Shown here piece after piece: positions 30,297-38,951 of a DNA stretch of 64,000 nt. Numbering within the stretch: position 1 is the first letter of the stretch; the number at the start of each line of letters is the position of its first letter. A program made the translations under genes and the position numbers. The notes below the pieces were generated by a model. The model ran no database searches. It had not been told where the DNA came from and was given only the letters and a program-made list of their open reading frames with translations. Source of the DNA: CAVSMC01 sp963798655 (GTDB lineage: Bacteria > Pseudomonadota > Gammaproteobacteria > Burkholderiales > Casimicrobiaceae); NCBI GenBank assembly GCA_963798655.1, contig CAWCUH010000004.1, positions 744,001 through 808,000 on the forward strand, written 5' to 3'.

Positions 30297-31315
30297 CGGG
30301 AAACCGGCGCGCGGATCGCGCGGAGGTCCGGCGGCAGCAGCGCGTCGGCATCCGCGTGCAGCGAGCGGAACGCGGCGAGCTCGTTCGCGAGCTCGTCGTC
30401 GCGGCGCTCGTCGCGAAGCTTGCGCATCCGCGCGATCCAATCGGCGATGCTCATCTGCGCGCGATCCTTCGCGAGCGCTTCGACGGCATCGATGCGCTGA
30501 GCCCCGAGCTGCGCCGCCGCCCGCGCAGGCGCCGCCATCGGCGCCGCGGCAGCCGGCGGCGACGGCGGCGCGATCGCGCCGGCCAGCGCGCCATTCGACG
30601 GGACCGGCGCGCTCGGCGGCTCCGCGCGCGACTTCATCTCGACGCTCGATGTCGACGCGCTGCCTGCACCTTCCGCCGGCAGCGCCTTCGCAGCCGCCGG
30701 CGCCTGCGCCTGCGGTTTCGCGCTCTGCTTCGCCGCGGCCGCCTGGTCGGCTGCGCGAGGCTCGTCGCGTGCGGGAAACGGCTGCGGCGCGGCTGGCTTT
30801 GCGCGCTCGACGGAATTCGCGCGCTCCACGGCGCTCGTCGGCGGTGCCGCGGCGGCCGCTCTGGCGCGCACGTCGCGTGCGCTCGGCTCGTCGCTCTGCC
30901 GCGCCGCCGTCGGATTCGCGGCCGCAGGCGCGGCCGATGCCTCGCGCTTCGCGATCGGCGGGGCCTCTTTCGCTGGCGACGGTGCGCTCGCCGGCGCGAT
31001 CTCCTTCGCATCCTTCGGCGTGTCCGATACGACGCGTTGCTCGTCCGAGGACCCGAGGCGATCCGGCGTGGAGAGCTGCAGCACGCCGATCGCGATGGCG
31101 CCGATCGTCGCCGCGGCGGCGAGCGGAAACCACCAGCGCTCGGGCCGCGTCGCTTCGCGCACGGCGGCCACATCCTGCGGGCGGGCGCCCACTTCGCGTC
31201 GCGCCGCGGCGCGAATCGCGTCGTCGAGCGCGCGCGGCGGCGCCTCGCGCGATGCGCGCTTCCACGCGGCGTCGAAGCGTTCGTCGTGCAGGTCGTCGGG
31301 CGGTCGTGTCGTCAT
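30293..31315 (-). CDS. Membrane protein, probable anti-sigma factor
   Basis: 340 residues. Residues 1-60 are an amphipathic cytoplasmic domain, a single membrane helix lies at about 65-82 ('WWFPLAAAATIGAIAIGV'), then a 150-residue Ala/Pro/Ser-rich periplasmic linker and a folded C-terminus ('IADWIARMRKLRDERRDDEL'). It starts 4 bp inside the stop of the sigma gene (ATGA). Topology and context indicate an anti-sigma factor, although no zinc-finger anti-sigma motif is visible. Confidence 0.7.
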   Translation of the reverse strand: MTTRPPDDLHDERFDAAWKRASREAPPRALDDAIRAAARREVGARPQDVAAVREATRPERWWFPLAAAATIGAIAIGVLQLSTPDRLGSSDEQRVVSDTPKDAKEIAPASAPSPAKEAPPIAKREASAAPAAANPTAARQSDEPSARDVRARAAAAAPPTSAVERANSVERAKPAAPQPFPARDEPRAADQAAAAKQSAKPQAQAPAAAKALPAEGAGSASTSSVEMKSRAEPPSAPVPSNGALAGAIAPPSPPAAAAPMAAPARAAAQLGAQRIDAVEALAKDRAQMSIADWIARMRKLRDERRDDELANELAAFRSLHADADALLPPDLRAIRAPVSR

Positions 31316-31917
31316 TGCAGGTCTGCCAGCTCGGCGCGCAGCTTCGCGAGCGCATAGCGAAGCCGGCTCTTCACCGTCTCGGCGCCGGCGCCGGTGAGCT
31401 GCGCGATCTCGTCGAGCGTGAGCCCGCCTTCCTGATGCAGCAGGAAGGCGTCGCGCTGCGCGGCGGGCAGCGTCGCGAGCGCGCGGCCGAGCCGGGCGCC
31501 GATCTCGCGCGACGCGACGCGCACTTCCGGATCGTCGCCGCGCGCGGCGGGGATGGCGTCGAGCGGATCGTCGTCATCATCGGCGCTCGCCGACACGAAC
31601 TGCGCCTGCCCGCTCGCGCGCCAGTGGTCGATCAGCCGATTGTGCGCGATCCGGTAGAGCCAGGTCGTGAACTTCGCCGTCGGCGCATAAGCGGCGCGCG
31701 CGCGAATCAGGTTCATCCAGACGTCCTGAAACAATTCGTCGGCGATGCCCGCCCCGCCGCACTGGCGCAGCAGGTAGCGGTAGACGCCGCCCTTGTGCTT
31801 CGCGTACAGCGCGTCGAACGCCGCGGCGTCGCCCGCCGCGTAGGCGAGCATGCGCGCCTCGTCGCCGCTCGACGCCGCCGCCGCGAATGACCGAGGGTCA
31901 GAGTGCTGTTTCGGCAC
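31312..31917 (-). CDS. ECF RNA polymerase sigma factor
   Basis: 201 residues from GTG 31917. Region 2 'AAFDALYAKHKGGVYRYLLRQCGG...ELFQDVWMNLI' with 'FTTWLYRIAHNRLIDHWR', and region 4 'LPAAQRDAFLLHQEGGLTLDEIAQLTGAGAETVKSRLRYAL'. It starts with a repeat-encoded 'KQHSDPRS' segment, the same peptide as in MutY. Overlaps the anti-sigma-like gene downstream; an exported protein gene of unknown role lies upstream in the same direction. Confidence 0.92.
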   Translation of the reverse strand: MPKQHSDPRSFAAAASSGDEARMLAYAAGDAAAFDALYAKHKGGVYRYLLRQCGGAGIADELFQDVWMNLIRARAAYAPTAKFTTWLYRIAHNRLIDHWRASGQAQFVSASADDDDDPLDAIPAARGDDPEVRVASREIGARLGRALATLPAAQRDAFLLHQEGGLTLDEIAQLTGAGAETVKSRLRYALAKLRAELADLQ

Positions 31918-31985
31918 GAAACCGAGTGTTCGCGCGTCGATCGCAAAAGTCCACTCTGACCCTCGATCCGCTCACTCTGACCCTC
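31892..31985. repeat. CGAGGGTCAGAGTG repeat cluster 2
   Basis: CGAGGGTCAGAGTG (31892-31905) faces CACTCTGACCCTCG (31952-31965) and CACTCTGACCCTC (31973-31985). The first copy is inside the 5' end of the sigma-factor gene; the last coincides with the end of the exported-protein gene. Same repeat family as 28550-28629. Confidence 0.9.
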
Positions 31986-32818
31986 AGCGCGGGTCGGGGA
32001 CGAAGCGCGGCGGCGCCGGAAACGGGTCGGGCGAGCGCGCGATCGGCGGCGGACCGATCACGCCCATCGCCAGCAGATTTTCGTAGCGGTCGTAGCGAAG
32101 CGCGAGCGTGTCGTTCGGCGTCGCGCGCTCGCGCTCGAAGTGCACGACCCTCGCGTTCGACGATTCACTGCGCCCGTGACCGGTTCCGAGCGACGGTGCG
32201 GGCGCTGCGGCGGCCTGGTCACGCTGCTTCATCGCGTCGCTCGCCGCTTCGCTCCGTTCGGCCTTCGGCACCGGCATCGCGTTGGTCGCGCCCGGCTCGA
32301 GCGGCTGCGCGCGCGGCTCGTTCAGCAGCATCGGCTCCGCGCGCTCGCGGAACACGGCGACGCCGATGACGCCGACGTTGTCCGGCCGGCCGGTTCGCGC
32401 GGCGTACGAGTCGGGGATCTCGGTGAAGTAGAACGCCGCCGTGCGCCGCAGGCTCTTGCGCCATCCCGAGATCTCCATCGAGCCGTACGCGTCGAGCACG
32501 TACCCCGACTGCGACGGCGATGCGGTATCGCCGCTGATCACGTTCACGCCGTCGACGCTCGCCACCACGAGGACGCGCGCCGGCGTCCGGTTGCGCAGTC
32601 GCAGCGAGTACTCGTGCCCCGGCGTTCCGACGATCCAGGACTGGCCGTCGGCGCGATAGACCGTCAGCGTCCGGCCATCGGTCCAATCGACGACATCGAC
32701 GTCGACCAGCCTTGCGCCGGCCGGCAGGGCCTGGCGGTGGGTAGTAGGCGAGCACCGGCCATACAGTCGCGCACAGCAAGACAGCGAGCACACACTTACC
32801 AAACTGGCGAACGTTCAT
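31984..32818 (-). pseudogene. Exported protein with frameshift after the signal peptide
   Basis: The ATG at 32818 opens a clear signal peptide ('KCVLAVLLCATVWPVLAYY'), but the mature sequence ('QALPAGARLVDVDVVDWTDG', 'DNVGVIGVAVFRERAEP', 'DTLALRYDRYENLLAMGVIGPP') is in the next frame. The frames cross at about 32731-32746. Either a one-base indel has inactivated the gene or the assembly has an error there. The mature part is well conserved in character, with no other stops. Confidence 0.7.
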
Positions 32819-32966
32819 GATGTCTCCCGACCGACCGATGCGGCGGCGCCATATGAGCCGCTCGACGGCTATGAACGAGCGCGCCCGCGCAACGGGGTTT
32901 GGCGCTTCGCCGGCCTAATCCGCGGTAATCGGGGACGCCTTGTTTTCGCATGGGATAATCGTATCC

Positions 32967-34121
32967 GTGACCGATACCACCGCCCTCGCTGCCGAAGTCG
33001 CGCTTGCCGCGTTCGCGCTGGCCGCGGTCTTCGGCGCCGTCGCCCAGAGGGTGAGCTTCTGCACGATGGGCGCCGTTGTCGACATCGCGAATTTCGGCGA
33101 CTGGCGCCGGATGCGCATGTGGCTGCTGGCGATCGCCGTCGCCATCGCCGGCGCGAGCGCCTTGCAGCTCGCCGGGCTCGTCGACCTGTCGAAGAGCATC
33201 TACATGGGCGAGCGCGTTCCCTGGATGTCGCATCTGGTCGGCGGGCTGCTGTTCGGTTTCGGCATGACCCTCGGCTCCGGTTGCGGCAGCAAGACGCTGA
33301 TCCGCGCGGGCGCCGGCAACCTGAAGTCGCTCGTCGTGCTGGTGTTCCTCGCGATCGCCGCGTACATGACGCTCAAGGGCGCGTTCGCGCCGTTCCGTGC
33401 GAACGTGCTCGACCCGATCCGCTTCGACGTCGGCGTCATCGGCGCGCGCACGTCGGATCTGCCATCGATCGCGGCCGCGCTCGGCATTCCCGCGGCGCGG
33501 CTTTGGCTGCCGTTCGTCATCGCCGCGGGCGTGGCGCTGTTCGCGCTCGGCAATCGTGAATTTCGCACGACACGCGAGTACATCATCGGCGGCCTCGTCA
33601 TCGGCGCGGTGATCGTCGGCGGCTGGTACATCTCGGCGCATCTCGGTTACGTCGCCGAGGATCCGTCGACGCTCGAGGAGAAGTTCGTCGCGACGAACAC
33701 CGGCCGCGCCGAGTCGTACAGCTTCGTCGCGCCGGTCGCGTACCTGCTCGAGCTGCTGATGCTGTGGACCGATCAGTCGCGCATCGTCACGTTCGGCATC
33801 GCCGGCGTGCTCGGCATGCTCGTCGGCTCGGCTGCGATGGCGATCGCCCGGCGCACGTTCCGCTGGGAAGGCTTCGGCTCGGTCGAGGACGTCGCGAATC
33901 ACGTCGCCGGTGCGGTGCTGATGGGCTTCGGCGGCGTCACCGCGCTCGGCTGCACGATCGGGCAGGGACTGACCGGCATCTCGACGCTCGCGATCGGCTC
34001 GGCGCTCGCGCTCGCGTCGATCATCGCCGGCTGCGTGCTCGCGGTGCGCTACCAGACGTGGCGGCTCGAGCGCGAACCCCGGGTCAACTCCGGCGGTGCC
34101 GCGCCGTTAACACATTCATGA
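32967..34121 (+). CDS. YeeE/YedE family transporter
   Basis: 384 residues from GTG 32967; at least nine hydrophobic helices. Two family repeats are visible: 'GAVAQRVSFCTMGAVVD' with 'LLFGFGMTLGSGCGSKTLIRAG' and 'GFGGVTALGCTIGQGLTGIST', carrying the conserved Cys residues that relay thiosulfate or sulfur in TsuA-like transporters. Inner membrane. A GATAAT -10-like box ends 7 bp before the GTG, so the mRNA may be leaderless. Its TGA overlaps the ATG of the DUF1178 gene. Confidence 0.88.
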   Translation: MTDTTALAAEVALAAFALAAVFGAVAQRVSFCTMGAVVDIANFGDWRRMRMWLLAIAVAIAGASALQLAGLVDLSKSIYMGERVPWMSHLVGGLLFGFGMTLGSGCGSKTLIRAGAGNLKSLVVLVFLAIAAYMTLKGAFAPFRANVLDPIRFDVGVIGARTSDLPSIAAALGIPAARLWLPFVIAAGVALFALGNREFRTTREYIIGGLVIGAVIVGGWYISAHLGYVAEDPSTLEEKFVATNTGRAESYSFVAPVAYLLELLMLWTDQSRIVTFGIAGVLGMLVGSAAMAIARRTFRWEGFGSVEDVANHVAGAVLMGFGGVTALGCTIGQGLTGISTLAIGSALALASIIAGCVLAVRYQTWRLEREPRVNSGGAAPLTHS

Positions 34122-34573
34122 TCGTCTACGACCTCGGCTGCGCGCAGGGCCATCGCTTCGAGGGCTGGTTCGGCTCGGCGGATGACTTCACGCGCCAGAA
34201 CGATGCTTCGCTCGTGCGCTGCCCGGTGTGCGACGAAGCGGGCGTCGCCGTGCTGCCCGCGTCGAAGGTTCGCGTCGCGCGGCATGGCGCGCCGCTCGCC
34301 GCGGCGCCTGCGCCAGCGCCCGAGGGCGAAACAGTCGCTACCGATGCGCCGGTGCCGCTCGCGCCGGAGATCGTGCGCAAGTTGCGCGAGATGGTGCGCA
34401 ACACCGAGAACGTCGGACGCAAGTTTCCCGAGGAAGCGCGCCGCATCCACTACGAGGAAACGCCGGCGCGTCCGATTCGCGGCCAGGCGTCGGCCGAGGA
34501 GGCACAGTCTCTGCGCGACGAAGGCATCGAGTTCGCGTCGCTGCCGCCGTTCCTCACGCACGAGCCGAACTGA
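34118..34573 (+). CDS. DUF1178 family protein
   Basis: 151 residues from ATG 34118 (ATGA overlap with the transporter stop). 'MIVYDLGCAQGHRFEGWFGSADDF' and 'VRCPVCDEAGVAVLPA' (CxxC) are the DUF1178 start; the C-terminal half has 'NTENVGRKFPEEARRIHYEETP' and 'EGIEFASLPP'. It is a small zinc-ribbon-like cytosolic protein of unknown function, co-expressed here with a sulfur transporter. Confidence 0.88.
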   Translation: MIVYDLGCAQGHRFEGWFGSADDFTRQNDASLVRCPVCDEAGVAVLPASKVRVARHGAPLAAAPAPAPEGETVATDAPVPLAPEIVRKLREMVRNTENVGRKFPEEARRIHYEETPARPIRGQASAEEAQSLRDEGIEFASLPPFLTHEPN

Positions 34574-34641
34574 GCTGCTTTGCGGGCGGACTCGGAGTTG
34601 TCATTCCGAGCGGCAGCGACAGGGCTCATCCCGAGGTCCGC

Positions 34642-34647
34642 TATAAT
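34642..34647 (+). promoter_or_regulatory. tRNA-Lys(UUU) promoter -10 box
   Basis: Perfect TATAAT 14 bp upstream of the tRNA start. Confidence 0.6.
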
Positions 34648-34661
34648 TTTCGATTCCCGTC

Positions 34662-34738
34662 GGGCCGTTAGCTCAGCCTGGTAGAGCAGCGGACTTTTAA
34701 TCCGTTGGTCACTGGTTCAAATCCAGTACGGCCTACCA
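34662..34738 (+). tRNA. tRNA-Lys(UUU)
   Basis: 77 bases including encoded CCA. Acceptor GGGCCGT/ACGGCCT with a terminal G-T pair, D-arm GCTC...GAGC, anticodon stem GCGGA/TCCGT with loop CTTTTAA (anticodon TTT), T-arm CTGGTTCAAATCCAG. The 3' half is the attachment site of the adjacent island and remains intact. Confidence 0.97.
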
Positions 34739-34740
34739 AT
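34694..34740 (+). repeat. attL (47-bp direct repeat, in tRNA 3' end)
   Basis: Runs from the anticodon loop (CTTTTAATCC) through CCA to ...CCTACCAAT. The identical sequence recurs at 42259-42305. Confidence 0.92.
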
Positions 34741-34744
34741 TGCC

Positions 34745-35794
34745 TCAATGCGTTACCTGATTCGTTTGCGGCGACGCGACGTCTGACGTAGCCAAATCGT
34801 AACCGCCGAGCAGCGAATCGATCCGGTTTGCAGCGCTTGCGAGATGGTCGGGCGCGAGATGCGCGTAGCGTTCGACCATCACCGATGAGCGCCACCCGCC
34901 GAGACGTTGCAGCTCGTGCGTCGGCGTTCCCGATTGGCGATGCCAAGACGCCCACGTGTGCCTCAAGTCGTGCCAGCGGAAATTCCCGATGCCGGCGCGC
35001 TTCAAGGCTTTCCTCCACGCAAGCGTATTCGCCCAACCCAGCGGCTTGCCGGCGTACGTGAACACCTTCTCCGGATGCTTTCCGATTTGCCGCCGCAGGA
35101 CCGCCAGCGCCGTCGCGTTCAGAGGCACCGCGATTGGCTTGCGGTTCTTGGACTGGTTGGCGCCGACCCACGCATGCGCAGCCGCGAGGTCGACGTGCGA
35201 CCACTCCAAGCCTACGACGTTGGACTGCCGCAATCCGGTCGCCAGCGCGAACAGCACGACGTCGCGCTGATGCGTCGGTAGCTCACGCAGCAGTGCTTCG
35301 GCTTGCTCCGCCGTGATCGAGCGCTCGCGGCCGGGGCCCTCCTTGTACAGCTTCACCTTCGGCGCCTTGTCGATCCACTCCCAGTCGTTACGTGCGCGAA
35401 GCAAGATCGAACGGACCAGCGCCAGGTAACGATTCACCGTCGGCTTGCCCGCCACCTTGAGCTTTTCCGCCTTGATGCGGTCGATGACGTCCAGCGTGAT
35501 GTCGTCGAGCATCAATTCACCGAGATAGGCGTCGAGCCAGCGAAGCTTCCGGATGTCTTCCTGATGCGTGACCTTGTCCGAGGTCTCTGCGAGCCAGCGT
35601 ACAACAGCTTCCTTCCAGGACCGGCGAGGCTTGATGCCCAGCCGCTGTTGCTCCCACAGCGACGCTTTTAGCTTGTCGTGGTACTCCTGGGCTTTGCATT
35701 TGTCGCTAGTCCCAGTGCTGCGCTGTATTGTTCTTCCGCTGTGGCTGATCTTGACCCACCAATGCGGTGAGTCGTTGCGTTTGTAGAGTGACAT
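34745..35794 (-). CDS. int: Tyrosine-family site-specific integrase
   Basis: 349 residues. N-terminal Arm-binding-like strand region ('WWVKISHSGRTIQRSTGTSD'), core-binding helices, catalytic domain with Arg in 'ATGLRQSNVVGLEW', 'FRWHDLRHTWASWH' (His, Arg) and Tyr in 'VMVERYAHLAPDH'. Stop lies 5 bp from attL, the usual position for an integrase next to its tRNA site. A frameshifted relative survives at 47887-48135 beside the other tRNA-Lys gene. Confidence 0.94.
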   Translation of the reverse strand: MSLYKRNDSPHWWVKISHSGRTIQRSTGTSDKCKAQEYHDKLKASLWEQQRLGIKPRRSWKEAVVRWLAETSDKVTHQEDIRKLRWLDAYLGELMLDDITLDVIDRIKAEKLKVAGKPTVNRYLALVRSILLRARNDWEWIDKAPKVKLYKEGPGRERSITAEQAEALLRELPTHQRDVVLFALATGLRQSNVVGLEWSHVDLAAAHAWVGANQSKNRKPIAVPLNATALAVLRRQIGKHPEKVFTYAGKPLGWANTLAWRKALKRAGIGNFRWHDLRHTWASWHRQSGTPTHELQRLGGWRSSVMVERYAHLAPDHLASAANRIDSLLGGYDLATSDVASPQTNQVTH

Positions 35795-35994
35795 GACTGC
35801 AACTCCTTGCGTTCACTCTGCAACACACGCCGCGGGTATTGTGAGCGGATGTGTTCGATGAGGTCAACGTCGACAAAGACCCAGCACTTGCCGATCTTGG
35901 CGCCTGGAATTTCACCGGCTCTTGCCTTCTCCTGCAGCGTGACCGGATGGATGTGCAGGAACGCCGCGGCAGCCTGAAGATCGAGCGTGTTCAT
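35668..35994 (-). CDS. HTH (excisionase-type) protein
   Basis: 108 residues from ATG 35994. 'LDLQAAAAFLHIHPVTLQEKARAGEIPGAKIGKCWVF' is the MerR-like winged HTH seen in excisionases and AlpA-type regulators ('...GxIPGxKIGxxWxF'). It overlaps the integrase gene by 127 bp in another frame; only the first about 65 residues are conserved in type, and the overlapping tail is polar. Likely recombination directionality factor or integrase regulator. Confidence 0.75.
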   Translation of the reverse strand: MNTLDLQAAAAFLHIHPVTLQEKARAGEIPGAKIGKCWVFVDVDLIEHIRSQYPRRVLQSERKELQSCHSTNATTHRIGGSRSATAEEQYSAALGLATNAKPRSTTTS

Positions 35995-36014
35995 GGCAGG
36001 CGGAGACGGAGTGA

Positions 36015-36884
36015 TTAGCGACCGCAGTACACCGCGACGATCTGTGTCCGACCGTGCCCCATCTCGTGGCTGATGGTGAGGCGGACCTCGCGATCGATCT
36101 CGCGCTGCTTCGCCGTGAGCTGCTTTCGCGTCGGGCCGCCGCGCGCAGGGCACGCCCAACCGGCGAGCTCCTGGTAGCGCGCCTGGGCGTAGAAGTGGCG
36201 GTGTCCGTGCACGCCATGGATGCCGACGCGCTCGCACTCGTAGCGGAAGTGCTTCAGATAGTCCGAATACTTCGCATAGCCCGGTGCGACGAGGCTCTTG
36301 CCCTTGGCGAGCGCCTTCGCCTCGTCGATGACCTGGCGCTGTTCGAGCCGCAGGATCGGGATCTCGCGCTCGCGGCCACCCTTGCACCATGAGTCCTTGA
36401 GCACCAGCCGGTCGCTATGGTCGGCCCGTTGCATGACGACCTTGATCGACTCCGCGCGCCTTAGCCCGAGCTCCGCCTGCAGGCGCAGCGACATGACGGT
36501 GTACGGGTCGCGGATTTGCGCGAGCTGGTCGACGTCGAGCGCCTTGGCCTTCGACACGTTCGTGACGTAGACGCGATCCGGAATGCCGTACTCCGCGTTC
36601 GTACGCGCGACGACGTTCTGCTTGCCAACCTTCTCCGCCCACCAGCGAAGCTGCGTCATGCGGTTCTTGATCGTGCCCGGCGCGAGCTCCTCCGCAAGCC
36701 AGCGCTCGACGAGCCGCTCGACGTGCTTGGGCTTCAGGCTATGCGCGTCCATGTGATGGAAGCCCATCTCGTCGAGCTGATCGGCGATGAGATCGAGGAT
36801 TCGTTCCCGATCGGCTTGCGTAGCGAAGCTGCCATCGCGATTACGATGGCAGAGCTGCTTCAACGAATAGTTCAGATCCCGCAT
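36015..36884 (-). CDS. Second tyrosine recombinase-like protein (Integrase_1 type)
   Basis: 289 residues from ATG 36884 (GAGG 6 bp upstream). 'DLNYSLKQLCHRNRDGSFATQADRERIL' with 'LKPKHVERLVERWLAEELAPGTIKNRM' is the SAM-like N-terminal domain; 'AELGLRRAESIKVV' supplies an Arg, 'HGHRHFYAQARYQEL' a His-Arg pair and 'SHEMGHGRTQIVAVYCGR' the terminal His...Tyr. This matches the 'integrase domain' proteins often accompanying islands. Its specific role, whether accessory recombinase or second element, is unknown. Confidence 0.85.
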   Translation of the reverse strand: MRDLNYSLKQLCHRNRDGSFATQADRERILDLIADQLDEMGFHHMDAHSLKPKHVERLVERWLAEELAPGTIKNRMTQLRWWAEKVGKQNVVARTNAEYGIPDRVYVTNVSKAKALDVDQLAQIRDPYTVMSLRLQAELGLRRAESIKVVMQRADHSDRLVLKDSWCKGGREREIPILRLEQRQVIDEAKALAKGKSLVAPGYAKYSDYLKHFRYECERVGIHGVHGHRHFYAQARYQELAGWACPARGGPTRKQLTAKQREIDREVRLTISHEMGHGRTQIVAVYCGR

Positions 36885-36943
36885 GGCGCTCCTCACGGAC
36901 AAGACTGCAAGCGCTCGTACTGCCTTCTTGCTGAACCGCGGTG

Positions 36944-38290
36944 CTGCTGTCGTGGTGTCGTGTTCCAGTCGGGTAAGTGTTTCTGCTCGCCTGCCGCGCC
37001 GTAGCGACAGCAGGAGGAAAATCGAGCACGGGACACCACAGCCCGTTTCGTGCGGTTGCTTCACTTCTTCGCCAGCGCCGCACGGCGCTTTTGGTGGCGT
37101 CGCGATCGCGCCTCCCCGGGGAAGCGCAATCGTGAGAGCCATTGACCCAGGGCTCACGGAGCGCCGTTAAGGCGCGTCGGTCGATCCGTTACGCGAATCA
37201 TTCGGCGAGGAGCGTTGCACTCCCTGCAAAGCGGACGAGTCGTTCACCCAAGACTCGACTGGAGCGCCGTTAAGGCGCGACTCTTCGATCCGTTTCCGTG
37301 GATCATTCGGCGGGAGGCGTTGCACCTCCCGGCTTGCTGACGCGTGGCGGCCGCTCCAGGCGGCCGTCACGCACATCGAAGACCCTGCATCACGCGAAGC
37401 GAGGACGTGCGCAGGGCGCGCCGGCGGGAGATGCGCGCGTACGTCACTGCGTGCGGTTGCGCCCGCAGTAACGACGCGCGTCGCGTGCGAACGCGCGGTG
37501 CGTGAGCGCAGCGGCTGAGCGCCACTTCGCGCTCGGCGAGCTCGATGGCTCGCCTCACGCGGGCGGCGTTCTAGCCGCGCGCATCGCACACCGCTCCGTT
37601 GGCGGCGCTCTCCTGAGTTGTGCTCAGATGGCGGTGAGCGCCTGCGCTGCTCTGCACGCGCTACCCTTGGGGGCAACGGCTCAGCGTAGTGAGCGACGCG
37701 AGGGTCCCCGTCGTATCGCCGGGGACACGCGACTGCGAATGTCGCAGCCGCGCATGGTCGTCGCGCCGCTCTCGCCACGCTGAGGTTGCACGAGGCGCAC
37801 CGACCCTGCGTGAAGCGCAGAACCGGTGCGTCGCTCCGGACGCGTTAGCGTCCACGACCGAGGCAACGAGACAACATCGCTCGGTCCCTCTCGAAGAACC
37901 CGGCGCTCGCGTCGAGCACGAAACACCGGGCTACCGCTTGCGGGATGTCTTCCGCCAGGCCGTCTCGACGACGGCACACGTTCGACTCCACCGCCTCAGG
38001 GGCGGCGAACTACTCTCCGACCGTCTGGGGACGGCCATCGCTACGCTTCAGCGTCTTGCGACACCCGCGCAGTCCTGCGGACTGATTACGGCTTACTCAC
38101 CCGCTACGCCTTGACGGCGCGCACGAAGCAATACGGGTTGACGTCGTGCTCTTCGCTGCAACAGCTTCTCTCTCTGCGGCTTGCCAATCGCACGTGGCAG
38201 CATACGTGTCATCGATCCCGACGGGATCGCTGCGATAACTACGGGCTTGCCTTTGCCGCTCGCAGCGCACAGCCAGGGTGGCTAGCTCCC
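36944..38290. ncRNA. Candidate large structured RNA region
   Basis: About 1.3 kb without a convincing gene but with more than 20 consecutive local hairpins. Examples: 12-bp stem 37342-37353/37361-37372 (one G-T pair); GTCCCCG 37704/CGGGGAC 37720; CTGCGA 37733/TCGCAG 37742; GGACGC-GTTA-GCGTCC 37838-37853; nested GCACCG 37797/CGGTGC 37824 enclosing CTGCG/CGCAG; three-way junction 37500-37560; GCCGTC 37959/GACGGC 37970; CAGTCC-TGC-GGACTG 38070-38084; CGATCCC 38213/GGGATCG 38223. Long-range arms CTGCTGTCG 36944/CGACAGCAG 37005 and GTGGTGTC 36952/GACACCAC 37032 extend it leftward. Two tandem units at about 37158-37225 and 37261-37331 keep loops (GTTAA, CGTTGCA) while a stem sequence changes. Transcribed strand unknown. 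Confidence 0.55.
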
Positions 38291-38511
38291 TGCACAAAGT
38301 GAGTATCATCATCGCGCCGGAGCCGCTGGTGTTCAAGGCGAAATGACGGCAAAAGAATGGGGCTATCGCACTCAGCACGGCTCCATGGTGGCCCGCCGGA
38401 GCGCAGCCGACAACCCGAAAAGACGACCAAAAACGTACGTCTTAACTCGGCAGGTGAACGCGTTCCTGGTACACGGCTTGCTGATGGACCGCATGGCGCT
38501 ACACTCCTTCG

Positions 38512-38766
38512 ATGCCCTATTACCTCGAATCCGGCAGATTACGGCTCACGTCTGAGGAAACAATCGCCTATCGTGCGGCCGCCGATCGCCTTCACGAGGC
38601 GTGCGAGGTATCAGTCGATATTTCGAAACCAATCAGTCTCGATGATTGGGTTTTGCTTCGACTAACGCATGCGGGTCTCGCCGGCGAGACGCGCCTGCTT
38701 GACGATGTGATCAAAGTTGTCGAACTGGCCATCCGGTCGCGACGATGCAATGAAAGCAAGCATTAA
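38512..38766 (+). CDS. Small hypothetical protein
   Basis: 84 residues with balanced composition: 'MPYYLESGRLRLTSEETIAYRAAADRLHEACEVSVD', then 'LDDWVLLRLTHAGLAGETRLLDDVIKVVELAI'. Mostly helical, no family recognised. It follows the structured region and could be a small island protein. Supported only by composition and length. Confidence 0.4.
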   Translation: MPYYLESGRLRLTSEETIAYRAAADRLHEACEVSVDISKPISLDDWVLLRLTHAGLAGETRLLDDVIKVVELAIRSRRCNESKH

Positions 38767-38951
38767 AGGGCGTCGCAGCTTTCAGGAGCCACCTGGATTC
38801 CTGCGACGTAGCGTCGCAGCGTCGTCAGGAATACTTATAGATCTGTCGCTCGATTGAGGTCGATCAATGGCGATGTCGAGAAAACCTTGACATGATCGCG
38901 GGCAATCGATGTAGCCCTTGATCGGTGATGTCCGTGGCATAACCGCGCGGG

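Noticed and set aside
37073..37095. AGCGCCG-CA-CGGCGCT-TTT as a terminator
   Set aside because: Would terminate plus-strand transcription, but no upstream plus-strand gene exists; kept only as part of the structured region.
37167..37778. Long minus-strand open frame (203 residues) in the structured region
   Set aside because: Arg/Ala/Ser-rich with no domain; the frame is open because of high GC content, and hairpins cross it throughout.
36944..38290. Group II intron as explanation for the hairpins
   Set aside because: No reverse transcriptase gene and no recognisable domain V hairpin; the region also lies between genes of the island.
38343..38555. 70-residue plus-strand frame after the structured region
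   Set aside because: Overlaps the better-composed frame at 38512 and has no recognisable motif; too weak to call.
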